This document shows positions 1 to 9,116 of a stretch of DNA of 64,000 nt, one piece after another (within the stretch, counting starts at the first letter, position 1; every line of letters begins with the position of its first letter). The notes below the pieces were generated by a model, which saw nothing but the letters and a program-made list of their open reading frames with translations, searched no databases and was not told the DNA's origin. The stretch is from Cyanobacteria bacterium SZAS LIN-3 (GTDB lineage Bacteria; Cyanobacteriota; Vampirovibrionia; Obscuribacterales; Obscuribacteraceae): the NCBI GenBank assembly GCA_018266215.1, contig JAFEAV010000031.1, positions 1-64,000 on the forward strand. Direction: 5' to 3'. A program made the translations under genes and the position numbers.

Positions 1-2594
1 TCATCGTCGCCGACATAGGCAAATTCCGGCGGTACATTGCCGAGCATCTTGCTGATTTGCGCTTCATCCCCGGACGCAATAGCCTCCATGATGTGCAGGT
101 CGTCAAAAGCATCCTGTCCGTAGAAGAGCTGGCCTTTGTATACCCGGCGGCAATCATCTTCCACATAGCGACGGGTGAGGGCCGCTCCCCCCAGAATCAC
201 AGGCAGAGCAATATCTCGCTGATTGAGAATATCGAGATTCTCCTTCATGATCACAGTCGATTTGACCAGAAGACCGCTCATGCCAATGCAGTCGGCCTTG
301 TGCTCCAGCGCGGCATTGATTATGTTGTCTATCGGTTGCTTGATGCCCAGATTGATCACACGGTAGCCATTATTAGTCAAAATAATGTCCACCAGATTTT
401 TACCGATATCGTGCACGTCACCTTTGACAGTAGCCAGCACCATGGTGCCCCGGGTCGAGCCCTCAACCTTTTCCATCATCGGCTCGAGATAGGCGACAGC
501 CGCCTTCATCGTCTCGGCGGACTGCAGAACAAAAGGCAGCTGCATCTTACCGGATCCGAACAATTCACCAACCACGCGCATGCCGTCGAGCAACAAAGTG
601 TTGATAATTTCCAGCGGCTTATACTTCTCCAGAGCCTTATCGAGATCGGCTTCCATACCCACACGCTCGCCGTCTATGACGCGCTGTTTGAGCACTTCTT
701 CAACCGAAACATTGGCTTTCTTGACCTTAGTCTCACCACCTTTGCCCTTGCGATCCTTGTAGAGATCCAGCAGGGCAAAAAGCGGATCATAATCCTCCGT
801 GCGCTCATCAAAAATCAATTTGCGATGATATTCGCGCTCCTCTTCATCGATTTTATAGAGCGGCAAAATTTTCTGAGCATTGACGATGGCCATATCAAGG
901 CCGGATTCAACGGCATAATGCAAAAATACGCTGTTCAAAATACGGCGAATCTTGGGATCGAATCCGAAGGAAATATTGCTCACCCCGAGAATAGTCTTTA
1001 CTCCGGGCAGATGTTTCTTGATCAGCTCTATGCCTTTGAGCGTCTCCAGGCCGAGCTTGCGATCGTCCTCGTTGCCGGTCGAAAGTGTAAAAGTGAGAGC
1101 ATCAAAAATCAGATCGTAGGGTTCGAGGCCAACGCTGAGGGCCAGGTCATAGATGCGCCTGGCCACCTCCAGTTTCTTCTCGGCATCCTTGGCCATGCCG
1201 CTTTCGTCAATAGTCAGAGCTACCGCCGAAGCACCGTACCTTTTGATCATGGCGGCCTTAGCCAGCATCTTATCGACACCGTCTTCCAGATTAATGGAAT
1301 TGACAATGGCCTTGCCGGCCGTCAACTGCAGAGCCATCTCCAGCACCGGATATTCAGTTGAATCCAGCATCATCGGGATTTGCAATTCGGTATTGAGACG
1401 TCTGACAAAGGCACCCATGTCAGCCACTTCATCGCGACCGACATAGGCTGTGCACACGTCCAGAATATGGGCGCCTTCACGCTCCTGCTCACGGGCCATC
1501 GAGACCATACCGTCCAGATCACTCTTTTGCAGCAGCTCTTTAAATTTCTTACTGCCGTTGGTGTTGGTGCGCTCGCCCACTATCAAAGGCGGCTGATCAA
1601 TGTCCAGGGCCACCGAGGTGTAAATGCTTGCAACAGCTGGGTTGTAGCGCGCCTCCCGCCGCTTCGGTGCCAGGTTGCCGAGTTTTTCAACAACCCTGGC
1701 CAGATGCGCCGGAGTGGTGCCGCAGCAACCGCCGACAATATTTACGCCCTGCTCCCTGGCGAAATAATCAAGAGAGGTCGCCAGCTCATCGGGCGTGAGC
1801 TTATATACGGTCTGCCCGTTGACGTTTTCCGGCAGTCCGGCGTTAGGCAAAACCGAGACCGCCCGCGGCGAATTCTGACAAAGATAATGAACGGCGTCGA
1901 GCATTTCACGCGGGCCGGTAGCGCAGTTGATACCGATTACGTCAACGGGAAAGGCCATCAGTGTAGCCAGAGCCGCGGAGATATCGGTGCCGACAAGCAT
2001 TGTGCCTATGGGCGGGGCCTCGAGGGTAACCTGGGTGATGATCGGTAATTTGCGCCCAATTTTCTTGAAATAATCGAGCATGGCGACCACCGCCGCCTTG
2101 GCCTGCAGCAAATCCTGGCCGGTCTCAAATTGCAGTACATCGACGCCGCCATCAACGAGGCCGCGCACCTGTTCATAATAGGCGTCCTTCATGTCGGCGA
2201 AGGTGATATGTCCCAGCGAGGGCAATTTGGTCGTCGGTCCGATGGAGCCCGATACATAGCGTTTTTGACCGGCACCGGAGTAGGCCTCGGCCACTTCGCG
2301 GGCCAGCTTAGCCGCCTTAAAATTGAGCTCGTAGGCACGCTCGGCCAGGCCAAATTCGGCCAGCACAACCGGCGATCCACCGAAAGAGTCGGTTTCGATG
2401 ACATCGCAACCCACTTTCAAAAACGATTCGTGGATCTCGGCAATGACATCAGGTCTGGTGGCAGGCAAAATGTCGGTGCAATTTTCGCAGCCCTCATAAT
2501 CGTCCAGCGAAAGGTCATAAGTATGGATGGAGCTACCCATAGCACCATCAAATATCAGAACCTTTTCGGCCAGAGCTTTGAGAAATTCCACCAT
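1..2594 (-). CDS. metH: Cobalamin-dependent methionine synthase (5'-partial window: C-terminus beyond position 1)
   Basis: Transfers the methyl group of methyl-tetrahydrofolate to homocysteine through enzyme-bound cobalamin, making methionine in the cytosol. The minus-strand frame is open from ATG at 2594 to the window edge (about 864 codons). Order of domains: homocysteine-binding barrel with zinc ligands in GINC and GGCCGTTP; pterin-binding barrel beginning near VGERTNTNGSKKF; helical cap and cobalamin-binding domain with the cobalt-ligand motif DVHDIGKNLVD. The reactivation (AdoMet-binding) domain would lie outside the window, so its presence cannot be judged. GGAG sits 5 bases before the ATG. 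It begins 11 bp after the PstS-like gene and is probably cotranscribed with it. Family assignment is secure. Confidence 0.95.
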   Translation of the reverse strand, partial: MVEFLKALAEKVLIFDGAMGSSIHTYDLSLDDYEGCENCTDILPATRPDVIAEIHESFLKVGCDVIETDSFGGSPVVLAEFGLAERAYELNFKAAKLAREVAEAYSGAGQKRYVSGSIGPTTKLPSLGHITFADMKDAYYEQVRGLVDGGVDVLQFETGQDLLQAKAAVVAMLDYFKKIGRKLPIITQVTLEAPPIGTMLVGTDISAALATLMAFPVDVIGINCATGPREMLDAVHYLCQNSPRAVSVLPNAGLPENVNGQTVYKLTPDELATSLDYFAREQGVNIVGGCCGTTPAHLARVVEKLGNLAPKRREARYNPAVASIYTSVALDIDQPPLIVGERTNTNGSKKFKELLQKSDLDGMVSMAREQEREGAHILDVCTAYVGRDEVADMGAFVRRLNTELQIPMMLDSTEYPVLEMALQLTAGKAIVNSINLEDGVDKMLAKAAMIKRYGASAVALTIDESGMAKDAEKKLEVARRIYDLALSVGLEPYDLIFDALTFTLSTGNEDDRKLGLETLKGIELIKKHLPGVKTILGVSNISFGFDPKIRRILNSVFLHYAVESGLDMAIVNAQKILPLYKIDEEEREYHRKLIFDERTEDYDPLFALLDLYKDRKGKGGETKVKKANVSVEEVLKQRVIDGERVGMEADLDKALEKYKPLEIINTLLLDGMRVVGELFGSGKMQLPFVLQSAETMKAAVAYLEPMMEKVEGSTRGTMVLATVKGDVHDIGKNLVDIILTNNGYRVINLGIKQPIDNIINAALEHKADCIGMSGLLVKSTVIMKENLDILNQRDIALPVILGGAALTRRYVEDDCRRVYKGQLFYGQDAFDDLHIMEAIASGDEAQISKMLGNVPPEFAYVGDD

Positions 2595-2605
2595 CGGTCT
2601 CCAAA

Positions 2606-3523
2606 TTAGAAAAGCGGCAGGAAGCCCAGCTTTTTCACAGATTTTTGGCCTTCGGCCGATTTGCAAAATTCGATAAATGACTTGGTCAATTCACCGGCAT
2701 TAACATCGCAGTACATGTAGAGTGGGCGGGAAAGCGGGTAGTCTACACCGTTTATAGTGTCTTCCTTGGCGTCATCGTCGGCGGCGGCATTGAGTCTAAC
2801 CGTGACCACCTTCACCTTTTTTCCGGCTTCCTCGGCCTGGGAAATACCGATGAATCCCACCGCACCTTTTTGCTTCTCGACTGTATCAACAACATCGGAG
2901 GCGGAGGACAACAGTTTTACGTTGGAGCCAAACTCCTCGCCGTGCAACACCTGCTCGCGTAAAAAGGCCCCCGTGCCGCTCGTTATCTCACGCCCCAGGG
3001 CCACTATCGGAAAATTCGCCTGGGCGGCGGCCTTCCCTTTTATCTGCGACCAGTTGGCCAGCTTGCCCGAATAAATCGCCTTGAGATCATCGAGGGTGAC
3101 CGAGTCGACAGGATTAGCAGGGCTGACAATAACCGCCACAGCATCCCTGGCCACCATCAATCGCATCAGTCTGACACCGGCGTCATGGGCCTGCATGTTT
3201 TCTTCCGGCGTCAATTCGCGAGAAGCGGCGGCTACGTTTATACGCCGCGCCACCAGAGCCTTGATACCACTGCCGGTATCACCGGACTGCACAGCTATCT
3301 TGCTCTGCGGATGAGCCTTCTGATAGTCGGCGGCCCAGTTCTCCACCAACTTGGCCATCGTATCCGAACCCTGCACCGAGAGCTGGTTACCGGAAGGACC
3401 GTTATCGGCGGCGGGAGCAGCACTGCGCGGACCGGCCGAACATGCTGCCAGAGTAAGGGCGCATCCGGCCGAAAGAACGGCCATAAAAACTTTGACTTGC
3501 TGCAGTCTGCTCAAAAATATCAC
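2606..3523 (-). CDS. PstS-like phosphate-binding lipoprotein
   Basis: Predicted extracytoplasmic phosphate-binding protein of the PstS/PBP-like family, 305 aa. Residues 1-28 form a lipoprotein signal ending in the lipobox LAAC, so the mature protein should be lipid-anchored at Cys28. The ligand loop VQGSDTMAKLVENWA and the later SGDTGSGIKAL and SGTGAFLREQV segments match the phosphate-binding loops of this family. No pstC, pstA or pstB permease genes are next to it. Instead metH follows after 11 bp. It may feed a transporter encoded elsewhere or act as a phosphate sensor. The fold is confident, phosphate specificity is likely, and the link to metH is only positional. Confidence 0.85.
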   Translation of the reverse strand: MIFLSRLQQVKVFMAVLSAGCALTLAACSAGPRSAAPAADNGPSGNQLSVQGSDTMAKLVENWAADYQKAHPQSKIAVQSGDTGSGIKALVARRINVAAASRELTPEENMQAHDAGVRLMRLMVARDAVAVIVSPANPVDSVTLDDLKAIYSGKLANWSQIKGKAAAQANFPIVALGREITSGTGAFLREQVLHGEEFGSNVKLLSSASDVVDTVEKQKGAVGFIGISQAEEAGKKVKVVTVRLNAAADDDAKEDTINGVDYPLSRPLYMYCDVNAGELTKSFIEFCKSAEGQKSVKKLGFLPLF

Positions 3524-3637
3524 CGCTTAACCTGCAATCAGCTGGGCAATCTCTATTGTCGGGCCACCGGCCCGCGATCACAACCAAAACCGAGCAATAT
3601 TTACCATTGAGTCCAAATATTTCACTAATAAGGTGCC

Positions 3638-5275
3638 TCAGGCACCCCTTGGCAAGCCAGCGGCCATCTCCTCTGCACTGGCATAGCGCCCCGTCAGCTC
3701 CAGGGCCGTAGCCCGGGCGATAAAGTCATCGACGGCGACGGAAATGTTCTTATTCACGGCCCGAGGTCTGGAAACCGTTAAGGGCTCAGGGTCTTGACCG
3801 GTCAAAAGAAAATGGAGGGTGCCGCCCAGGGCATAGATATCGCTGGCCGGGGCCGGCTTGCCCCTGAATTGTTCCGGCGGGATATAGGCATGTTTGCCCA
3901 CAACAGTGCCTCCGGCCGAGCCCTCCAGCTGCCTGGCCACGTTAAAATCCACGACTTTGATTTCGCCCAAATTTGAGAGCATGATATTGTCGGGACTGAG
4001 ATCCCGATGCACAATCGGCGGTTCAAATGAGTGCATGTATTTGAGCACGTCCAGCAAACGCCCGGCCACATCCATGACGAAGCTCTCCGGCTGCGGGCCT
4101 TCATCGGCTACCAGTTGCTTGAGCGAACGACCTTCCACATACTCCAGCACCAGATAGCCGCGGTAATCGGCAACAAAGTGATCCGACACTTTCACCACAC
4201 TGGGATGATCAAGACGGGCCAGAAGATTGGCCTCCTCAGCCAGTTTCTTAGTGAGGCTGGCCAGCACCTCCGAGCCGCGGTAGATGGGCATGATGTATTC
4301 TTTTAAAACAACTTCCCGCTCCTCATCAGCGCTTGTGGGTTCGGTCACGGCCGCCAGATATGTATTGCCCTGACCGCCGCCGCCCAGTACTCCCAGCACA
4401 GTGTAAGACCTTGCTCCGGCCAGGGTAGTGCCGGCAACAAGCATGCCGCTTTCCTTGCGCACGTCGCTGGTACTGAACTGATGCAGCCACAGCTCAGTCA
4501 GCCTGGCGCCCTTATCGCGTTCCACCTGCCCGGCACCGCGCTCAAATGTGAGCTCCTTCGCAGCCCAGGGCGCCCAGGTGCGCACAGCATTGATAAAAGC
4601 GGCCTCCGAATTATCAATCAATAGATCATCAATGGGAATGTGATGCTTGACCCCCAGAGCCGTTCCGATCTCGACATTTGTTTCCAGCTCGTTCGAGCCG
4701 ACAAGTTTGCGATGGATCAGACGCACACGCTCCACTGTCTGCCAGGGGATTATCAATTCAGAAAAGAAAGTTTCATTGAGGTCCGTTCGCAAGACCAGCA
4801 TATGAGGGAAAACCTTCAGCCGCTTGGGCCTTTGCGACAACCAGAGAAGTCCGGCCAGAAAAGCCAGCGCCACCGTCGCCAGTATCACCGCCGGCAGGAA
4901 GCGACCCACCGTAACCATGTCGAGAAATGTCTCAAAGAGCTTATCGCCGGTGGAGGCAATCTGAAAAGTGAAGAAGAAAACGACGATGGCGCTGAGCATC
5001 AAATTGAGCTTGAGCAAAGTAGAGAGCACAGATGATGACTGCTTCACCGATCTGAAGAGACGAAAATTACCCAGTGTCCGCTGCAACTCCGCATGCCCGG
5101 GACCGGCGAACAAACTATTCTCCAACTCCATCTGCGTGTAGAGAATGGACTTAAACTCATTCCAGGCGCGATCGGCCCGCGACTTAGCCAGCATCGCCTG
5201 TTCAGTGGAGGGAGGCTGCTCACCGGAGAAAGCCGCGGCGGGACTGAAATTGGTTACGGCGGCCTCTTCTTCCAT
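3638..5275 (-). CDS. Membrane-anchored Ser/Thr protein kinase with PH-like module, DFN variant
   Basis: Predicted protein kinase, 545 aa from ATG 5275; a TTG one codon upstream is the alternative. The ATG overlaps the stop of the upstream kinase (TGATG), so the two are translationally coupled. Residues about 85-165 hold two membrane helices, followed by a beta-rich PH-like stretch (about 165-240). The C-terminal kinase domain shows a Gly loop (LGGGGQGNTY), the VVLKEY lysine, HRDLSPDN catalytic loop and PPEQF. The metal-binding DFG motif reads DFN (D443, F444, N445). Asp is kept, so activity is possible, but Gly-to-Asn is unusual. HRDLS replaces the usual HRDLK, as in its partner (HRDVT). Substrate unknown. 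Confidence 0.88.
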   Translation of the reverse strand: MEEEAAVTNFSPAAAFSGEQPPSTEQAMLAKSRADRAWNEFKSILYTQMELENSLFAGPGHAELQRTLGNFRLFRSVKQSSSVLSTLLKLNLMLSAIVVFFFTFQIASTGDKLFETFLDMVTVGRFLPAVILATVALAFLAGLLWLSQRPKRLKVFPHMLVLRTDLNETFFSELIIPWQTVERVRLIHRKLVGSNELETNVEIGTALGVKHHIPIDDLLIDNSEAAFINAVRTWAPWAAKELTFERGAGQVERDKGARLTELWLHQFSTSDVRKESGMLVAGTTLAGARSYTVLGVLGGGGQGNTYLAAVTEPTSADEEREVVLKEYIMPIYRGSEVLASLTKKLAEEANLLARLDHPSVVKVSDHFVADYRGYLVLEYVEGRSLKQLVADEGPQPESFVMDVAGRLLDVLKYMHSFEPPIVHRDLSPDNIMLSNLGEIKVVDFNVARQLEGSAGGTVVGKHAYIPPEQFRGKPAPASDIYALGGTLHFLLTGQDPEPLTVSRPRAVNKNISVAVDDFIARATALELTGRYASAEEMAAGLPRGA

Positions 5276-6786
5276 CAAGAATCGCCCCGCATCGGCAAGG
5301 GCTCCCGCACCGCCTCAATTTGTTTCTTCAGCTCAGCACAGCTTTTCACCCGCGACTCCACATCCTGCTCCGTCAAATTTTCGACCAGACGCGCCAGTGC
5401 AAAAAATAGAGGGCGGCCGGCCTCGCTCAGCTGATCAGGAGGCTCCGGCGTCAGCCGACTGAGCGGCTCAGGATCCTGGCCGGTGAGTACGAAATAAATT
5501 GTGGCGCCCAGAGAATACAAATCACTCTGCTCACAGGCCTTGCCCCGAAATTGTTCAGGTGAAATGTACGATTGCTTGCCTACCAGAGTGCCGGTGGCGG
5601 TACCGACGAGATTGTTGGCGGCACCAAAATCAATCAAACTGAGATGCCCATCCCGAGCCAGCACGATATTATCGGGAGTGACATCGCGGTGCACCACCGG
5701 CGGTTCATGCTCATGTAAGTACGCCAGGATGTCGGCCATCTCGCCCAGCCAGCGCAGAGCCACCTCCGGCGGCTGCGAGCCCTGGTCCCGGACAAAGCGG
5801 CGCAGATCAATACCTTCAATGTGCTCAAGCACAATATAGTGCCTGCTGTTTTCGACGAAATAATCCAGCACCGACGCGATGCGCTCTTGCTTGAGAGTAG
5901 CCAGGATGGAAGCTTCCCGCGCAAACATGGCCAGCGCTTTTTCTCTCAAACTTTCCTCACAGCCCAGGGGCAACACAGCTTCCTTGAGAATCACCTGTCG
6001 GCCGTCTTTGCGTTCAGCCAGATAAACGGCGGACAAGCCGCCAAAACACAACTGCCCCAGGACTTTAATGCCGCCTTCCTGCAGCCTGGCTGAGGGTTCC
6101 AGCGGTACAAAGATGGTCGAGCCGAAGCGCCCGGCCAGCTCATCTTCCCAGAGTTGAGTAAAAGACGGATGCAAAGCCGTCAGGCCGGCATCGAAACCAC
6201 TGCCCAGGTCGAGTTCGAGCTCGGCCAGAGGTGGGAAAAATTGGGCCTCAGGAGCAAATAGCTGCACGGCCTGAATCAGCTCCTTCACGTCCTCACGCTT
6301 CATGCCCGAAATCGAAAGAGGCACGCTGGCCCCACCTTCAAAAACGAGAGCAAGATTCTGAGGCCGTTTATGGCTGCCGTCCCGGTCACGGAAATCCACC
6401 ATTTTCAAGGAGCTCCACGGCCGGCGCAGCCGCCCCCGCAATTCAAAAAGAAAGCGAGCCGGCAACTTCAGAGTCTGGCCATCAAAAACCAGCTTCGTAT
6501 CACTGCAAACATAGACGGCAAAGGCGCCCACAGCAATCAGAACGACGTAGAAGGCGGCCATGACATCGTAAAACTCGGGAATCTCCTTACCTGCTCTCAT
6601 ATTGCTCAATATGGAATAAATCAGGCTGATGGCCGCCCCCGAGGCCCACAATAGCCAGACCGGCGACAGGGCCATAATAAAGGCCAGAGCCAGGGTGGAG
6701 GTGCGGGCCCGATAGCTGAGCTTGCGCCCCCCAGTTTGCGAAAGGGACTGTGCTACTAAAGTGAGATTGGCCTTTTCGTCCGGCAT
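5275..6786 (-). CDS. Membrane-anchored Ser/Thr protein kinase with PH-like module
   Basis: Predicted protein kinase, about 503 aa. I chose ATG 6786; an in-frame TTG lies two codons upstream at 6792 and neither has a clear Shine-Dalgarno. Two hydrophobic helices (about residues 30-60 and 80-105) precede a PH-like beta segment with conserved W (RRPWSSLKMVDF). The kinase domain follows: Gly loop LCFGGLSAVY, VILKEA lysine, HRDVTPDN catalytic loop, IDFG metal motif, SYISPEQF activation-segment end. All essential catalytic residues are visible. It is the upstream member of a kinase pair that overlaps by one base, and the two probably arose by tandem duplication. Ligand and substrate cannot be read from sequence. 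Confidence 0.9.
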   Translation of the reverse strand: MPDEKANLTLVAQSLSQTGGRKLSYRARTSTLALAFIMALSPVWLLWASGAAISLIYSILSNMRAGKEIPEFYDVMAAFYVVLIAVGAFAVYVCSDTKLVFDGQTLKLPARFLFELRGRLRRPWSSLKMVDFRDRDGSHKRPQNLALVFEGGASVPLSISGMKREDVKELIQAVQLFAPEAQFFPPLAELELDLGSGFDAGLTALHPSFTQLWEDELAGRFGSTIFVPLEPSARLQEGGIKVLGQLCFGGLSAVYLAERKDGRQVILKEAVLPLGCEESLREKALAMFAREASILATLKQERIASVLDYFVENSRHYIVLEHIEGIDLRRFVRDQGSQPPEVALRWLGEMADILAYLHEHEPPVVHRDVTPDNIVLARDGHLSLIDFGAANNLVGTATGTLVGKQSYISPEQFRGKACEQSDLYSLGATIYFVLTGQDPEPLSRLTPEPPDQLSEAGRPLFFALARLVENLTEQDVESRVKSCAELKKQIEAVREPLPMRGDS

Positions 6787-6928
6787 TGCCAAATTTGTGG
6801 GTCTTCTTTCGGGCTTATATACGGGTATCGGGCTGCAAAAACCTCAACCGATATCGGTTCGGGTTTCTACCTATTAGATGCATTTTGCCCCTGCGGCGCT
6901 CTTACCAACCCAGAAACCCAGACAGGAC

Positions 6929-6966
6929 AAAAAAAACAGGGCTCCCCGCCCAGCGAGAAGCCCCGT
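6929..6966 (-). terminator. Intrinsic terminator after the small acidic protein gene
   Basis: On the minus strand an 11-bp stem (GGGCTTCTCGC with GCGGGGAGCCC, two G-U pairs) closes a TGG loop and is followed by TG and eight T residues. It lies about 20 bp after the stop of the 69-aa gene and separates that gene from the kinase pair. Confidence 0.9.
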
Positions 6967-6987
6967 TATATAAGCTAATTCGTCGAT

Positions 6988-7197
6988 TTATTCTTCTTCG
7001 AATTCTTCGTATTCTTCTTCACCAAATTCTTCACCGTCGGCCTGGGCGCTGGCGGCCAGAAGGAGTTCGGTGGTGACTTTGACAGCAGTGTCGGGGGAAA
7101 CGCCAACCGAAGTCAAGGTCTTTACCCAATGAACTACTTCATCCAGCAAAGCCGTATCCATTACGGTAGGAGCGGTCGCTGTAGCTGTTTGAGACAT
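6988..7197 (-). CDS. Small acidic-tailed protein of unknown function
   Basis: 69-aa soluble protein with ATG at 7197, preceded by GAGAGG about 8 bases upstream. The N-terminal 15 residues are Thr/Ala rich. The middle looks helical and amphipathic (LLDEVVHWVKTL). The last 17 residues are almost all Glu, Phe and Tyr. No family is recognised. The gene stands alone with a strong terminator at 6929-6966, so it is probably a separately transcribed real gene rather than a chance frame. The acidic tail could be a protein-binding or nucleic-acid-mimicking segment, but nothing in the neighbourhood indicates a partner. Confidence 0.7.
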   Translation of the reverse strand: MSQTATATAPTVMDTALLDEVVHWVKTLTSVGVSPDTAVKVTTELLLAASAQADGEEFGEEEYEEFEEE

Positions 7198-7320
7198 TGA
7201 TATTTCCTCTCAGGGTCCTGAATTATGCAGAGATACATAGGGGCGGCAGCAGTCCACGGCGAACCGGCAGCCAAAACTCTATAGACCTCACATGCTACCA
7301 ACTTGAAGTGGCTTCTGTAC

Positions 7321-8292
7321 TCATCTTTTACTTAATTCTTCGGAAGTATTTGCGAAGCCGGAAGCGGTGAGATTCTTTGCTTTTTGTTGGTCATAGGCAC
7401 GAATCATGGCTTGCGTACCAAAGGCATCAGGAGCCTGTTCGTTTTCGGCGGCCACGGCACCAAAGAGCTCGACCGAAAGAGCCGTCCCCGGCAGAGATTG
7501 CCGATTAGATATATCATCGTCGTCAAGATTTATCGAATCAAAAACCAGGCGCAGGTCTTTAAGCATATTTCTCAGGGAGAACGCCGGCTTGAGGTCGTCC
7601 TGCAAAATCCGTTTACCCAGATTGGCAAGGGCCCAGGAGCCGCCGGCGCCGCTCTGCAAAACATCGACAACCAGATTGCGGTCGAGGTCCAGTCGATCTG
7701 CCAGAGCGAAAGCCTCGCACACAGACACCATATTGACAGCACACAGCACCTGATTACAGAGCTTGAGCGCCTGGCCGGCACCGGAGGGTCCGCAATAGCG
7801 TATATTTTTGCCCATCATTTCCAGAAAAGGCAGCGCCTCGGCAAAGTCAGCCTCCGCCCCACCCACCATTATGGTCAGGGTGCCGTTCTTTGCCCCCACA
7901 TCGCCGCCGGTTACCGGAGCATCGAGGAAGCGCAGCCCGGCGGCGGCCAGACTGGCGTTAACGGTGCGCGCGGCGGCCGGTCCGATAGTGCTGAAATCTA
8001 CTACCAGGGCCCCTTTTCTGGCAAAGGCCAGGACCGAATCGGTGGGGCCGGTAAGGCGAGAAATGACATCCTGTTCGTCGCCCAGGCAGGTAAATACAAT
8101 ATCTGCGTCGGCAACGCAGTCTTCCAGCCCGGCCTTGACCGCAGCTCCGGCGCCGGCCAGCTCGGCCAGTGAGGCTCTTGACTGACTGCGATTCCAGACG
8201 GCAGCGGTCTGGCCGTTTTTCAGCAGATTGAAAGCCATGGCCGAACCCATGATGCCCATGCCGAGAAAACTCACTTTAGTAATGTCGGGCAA
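7321..8292 (-). CDS. NAD(P)-dependent beta-hydroxyacid dehydrogenase (3-hydroxyisobutyrate dehydrogenase family)
   Basis: Predicted oxidoreductase of the 3-hydroxyisobutyrate/6-phosphogluconate dehydrogenase superfamily, 323 aa. The Rossmann motif FLGMGIMGSAMAFNLL is at the N-terminus, the substrate-binding signature DAPVTGGDVGAKNGT near residue 120, and the catalytic Lys lies in GAGQALKLCNQ. An ATG at 8350-8352 would add 20 hydrophobic residues. I prefer TTG 8292 because AAGGAG lies 7 bases upstream and the Rossmann strand then begins at the usual place. Substrate could be 3-hydroxyisobutyrate, tartronate semialdehyde or another small acid. No pathway genes adjoin it. Confidence 0.85.
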   Translation of the reverse strand: MPDITKVSFLGMGIMGSAMAFNLLKNGQTAAVWNRSQSRASLAELAGAGAAVKAGLEDCVADADIVFTCLGDEQDVISRLTGPTDSVLAFARKGALVVDFSTIGPAAARTVNASLAAAGLRFLDAPVTGGDVGAKNGTLTIMVGGAEADFAEALPFLEMMGKNIRYCGPSGAGQALKLCNQVLCAVNMVSVCEAFALADRLDLDRNLVVDVLQSGAGGSWALANLGKRILQDDLKPAFSLRNMLKDLRLVFDSINLDDDDISNRQSLPGTALSVELFGAVAAENEQAPDAFGTQAMIRAYDQQKAKNLTASGFANTSEELSKR

Positions 8293-8450
8293 AATCGCTC
8301 TCCTTAAATGGGTGATTGGGTGGCTGGCGATCAAAAGTATGGCCAGAACCATCCTAATCCTTAAAAGTGCAGGGTTATTTTAATCTCGAGCGCGGACCGG
8401 CGTAAGGGTCAGCGGGTATAAGCGACAGAGGAAATGGAGCGTCGGGCAAA

Positions 8451-8996
8451 TTGGTGGGGTTGGCCTTGGAAAAGATTTCGGTAACTCATACGTGTGGAGA
8501 TTCCGCGCTCAAATGCGTGGACTGCGACGGACAAGTCTGTCCGAAATGTTTTGTCCAGTGCGCCGTCGGCAACCGCTGCAAAAAGTGCGCCAGCCGCTTC
8601 ACCAGCCACGTTCTAAAAACATCACCGGCGGTGATCATTCGCCTCGGGCTGGCCATGGTCGCTCTCGGCGTCGGCTACGGTTTTCTCGCACGGGCAGTGC
8701 CGGAGATGCCCTTTGGTTTTTACGGATACTTTATTCAATTTGCCATCTGGTTTGCCCTGGGCAAGGGCATGCACAGGGTCGCCTCCTACAAACAGGGACC
8801 GAAAGTGATGGCCACGGCAATTATCGGCCTTCTGCTCGGACTGGCACTGGGCCCCTTTCGCGATATAGCGATCGCCGCCATGTCAGCCACATCCAGCACC
8901 GGCGAAGAGGCATACAGCAGCTATCTGAACGGTCAACATCTGGTCAATGCCGCCATCATGATCGTCGGCGTTCTCTGGCCATTTGTCAGGCGCTAG
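8451..8996 (+). CDS. Zinc-finger (B-box-like) membrane protein
   Basis: About 181 aa with no ATG near the start. TTG 8451, GTG 8454 or TTG 8460 could serve. Residues about 10-50 carry closely spaced His/Cys pairs (HTCGDSALKCVDCDGQVC, then CFVQC, CKKC), which resemble a B-box-type zinc finger. The rest contains about four hydrophobic helices, ending at PFVRR. This cysteine-rich head plus helical membrane domain recurs in bacterial B-box/membrane proteins of unknown function. It lies upstream of the kinase receptor that also begins with a Cys4 ribbon, but a 120-bp gap separates them. Function unknown. Confidence 0.75.
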   Translation: MVGLALEKISVTHTCGDSALKCVDCDGQVCPKCFVQCAVGNRCKKCASRFTSHVLKTSPAVIIRLGLAMVALGVGYGFLARAVPEMPFGFYGYFIQFAIWFALGKGMHRVASYKQGPKVMATAIIGLLLGLALGPFRDIAIAAMSATSSTGEEAYSSYLNGQHLVNAAIMIVGVLWPFVRR

Positions 8997-9116
8997 AGCG
9001 GTGGTGGTGGACGGCGAAGGGCCCCCTTCCTTAATAGGGAAAATTAGGATAACCTATGACTACACCGAAGCTAACCGGAACGTCCCGGAAGCTCATTAGT
9101 TGGCGGCGTTCAACCT

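Noticed and set aside
57-1361. Long plus-strand open frame opposite metH
   Set aside because: It is the antisense shadow of the methionine synthase reading frame; it has no family motif and no ribosome-binding site.
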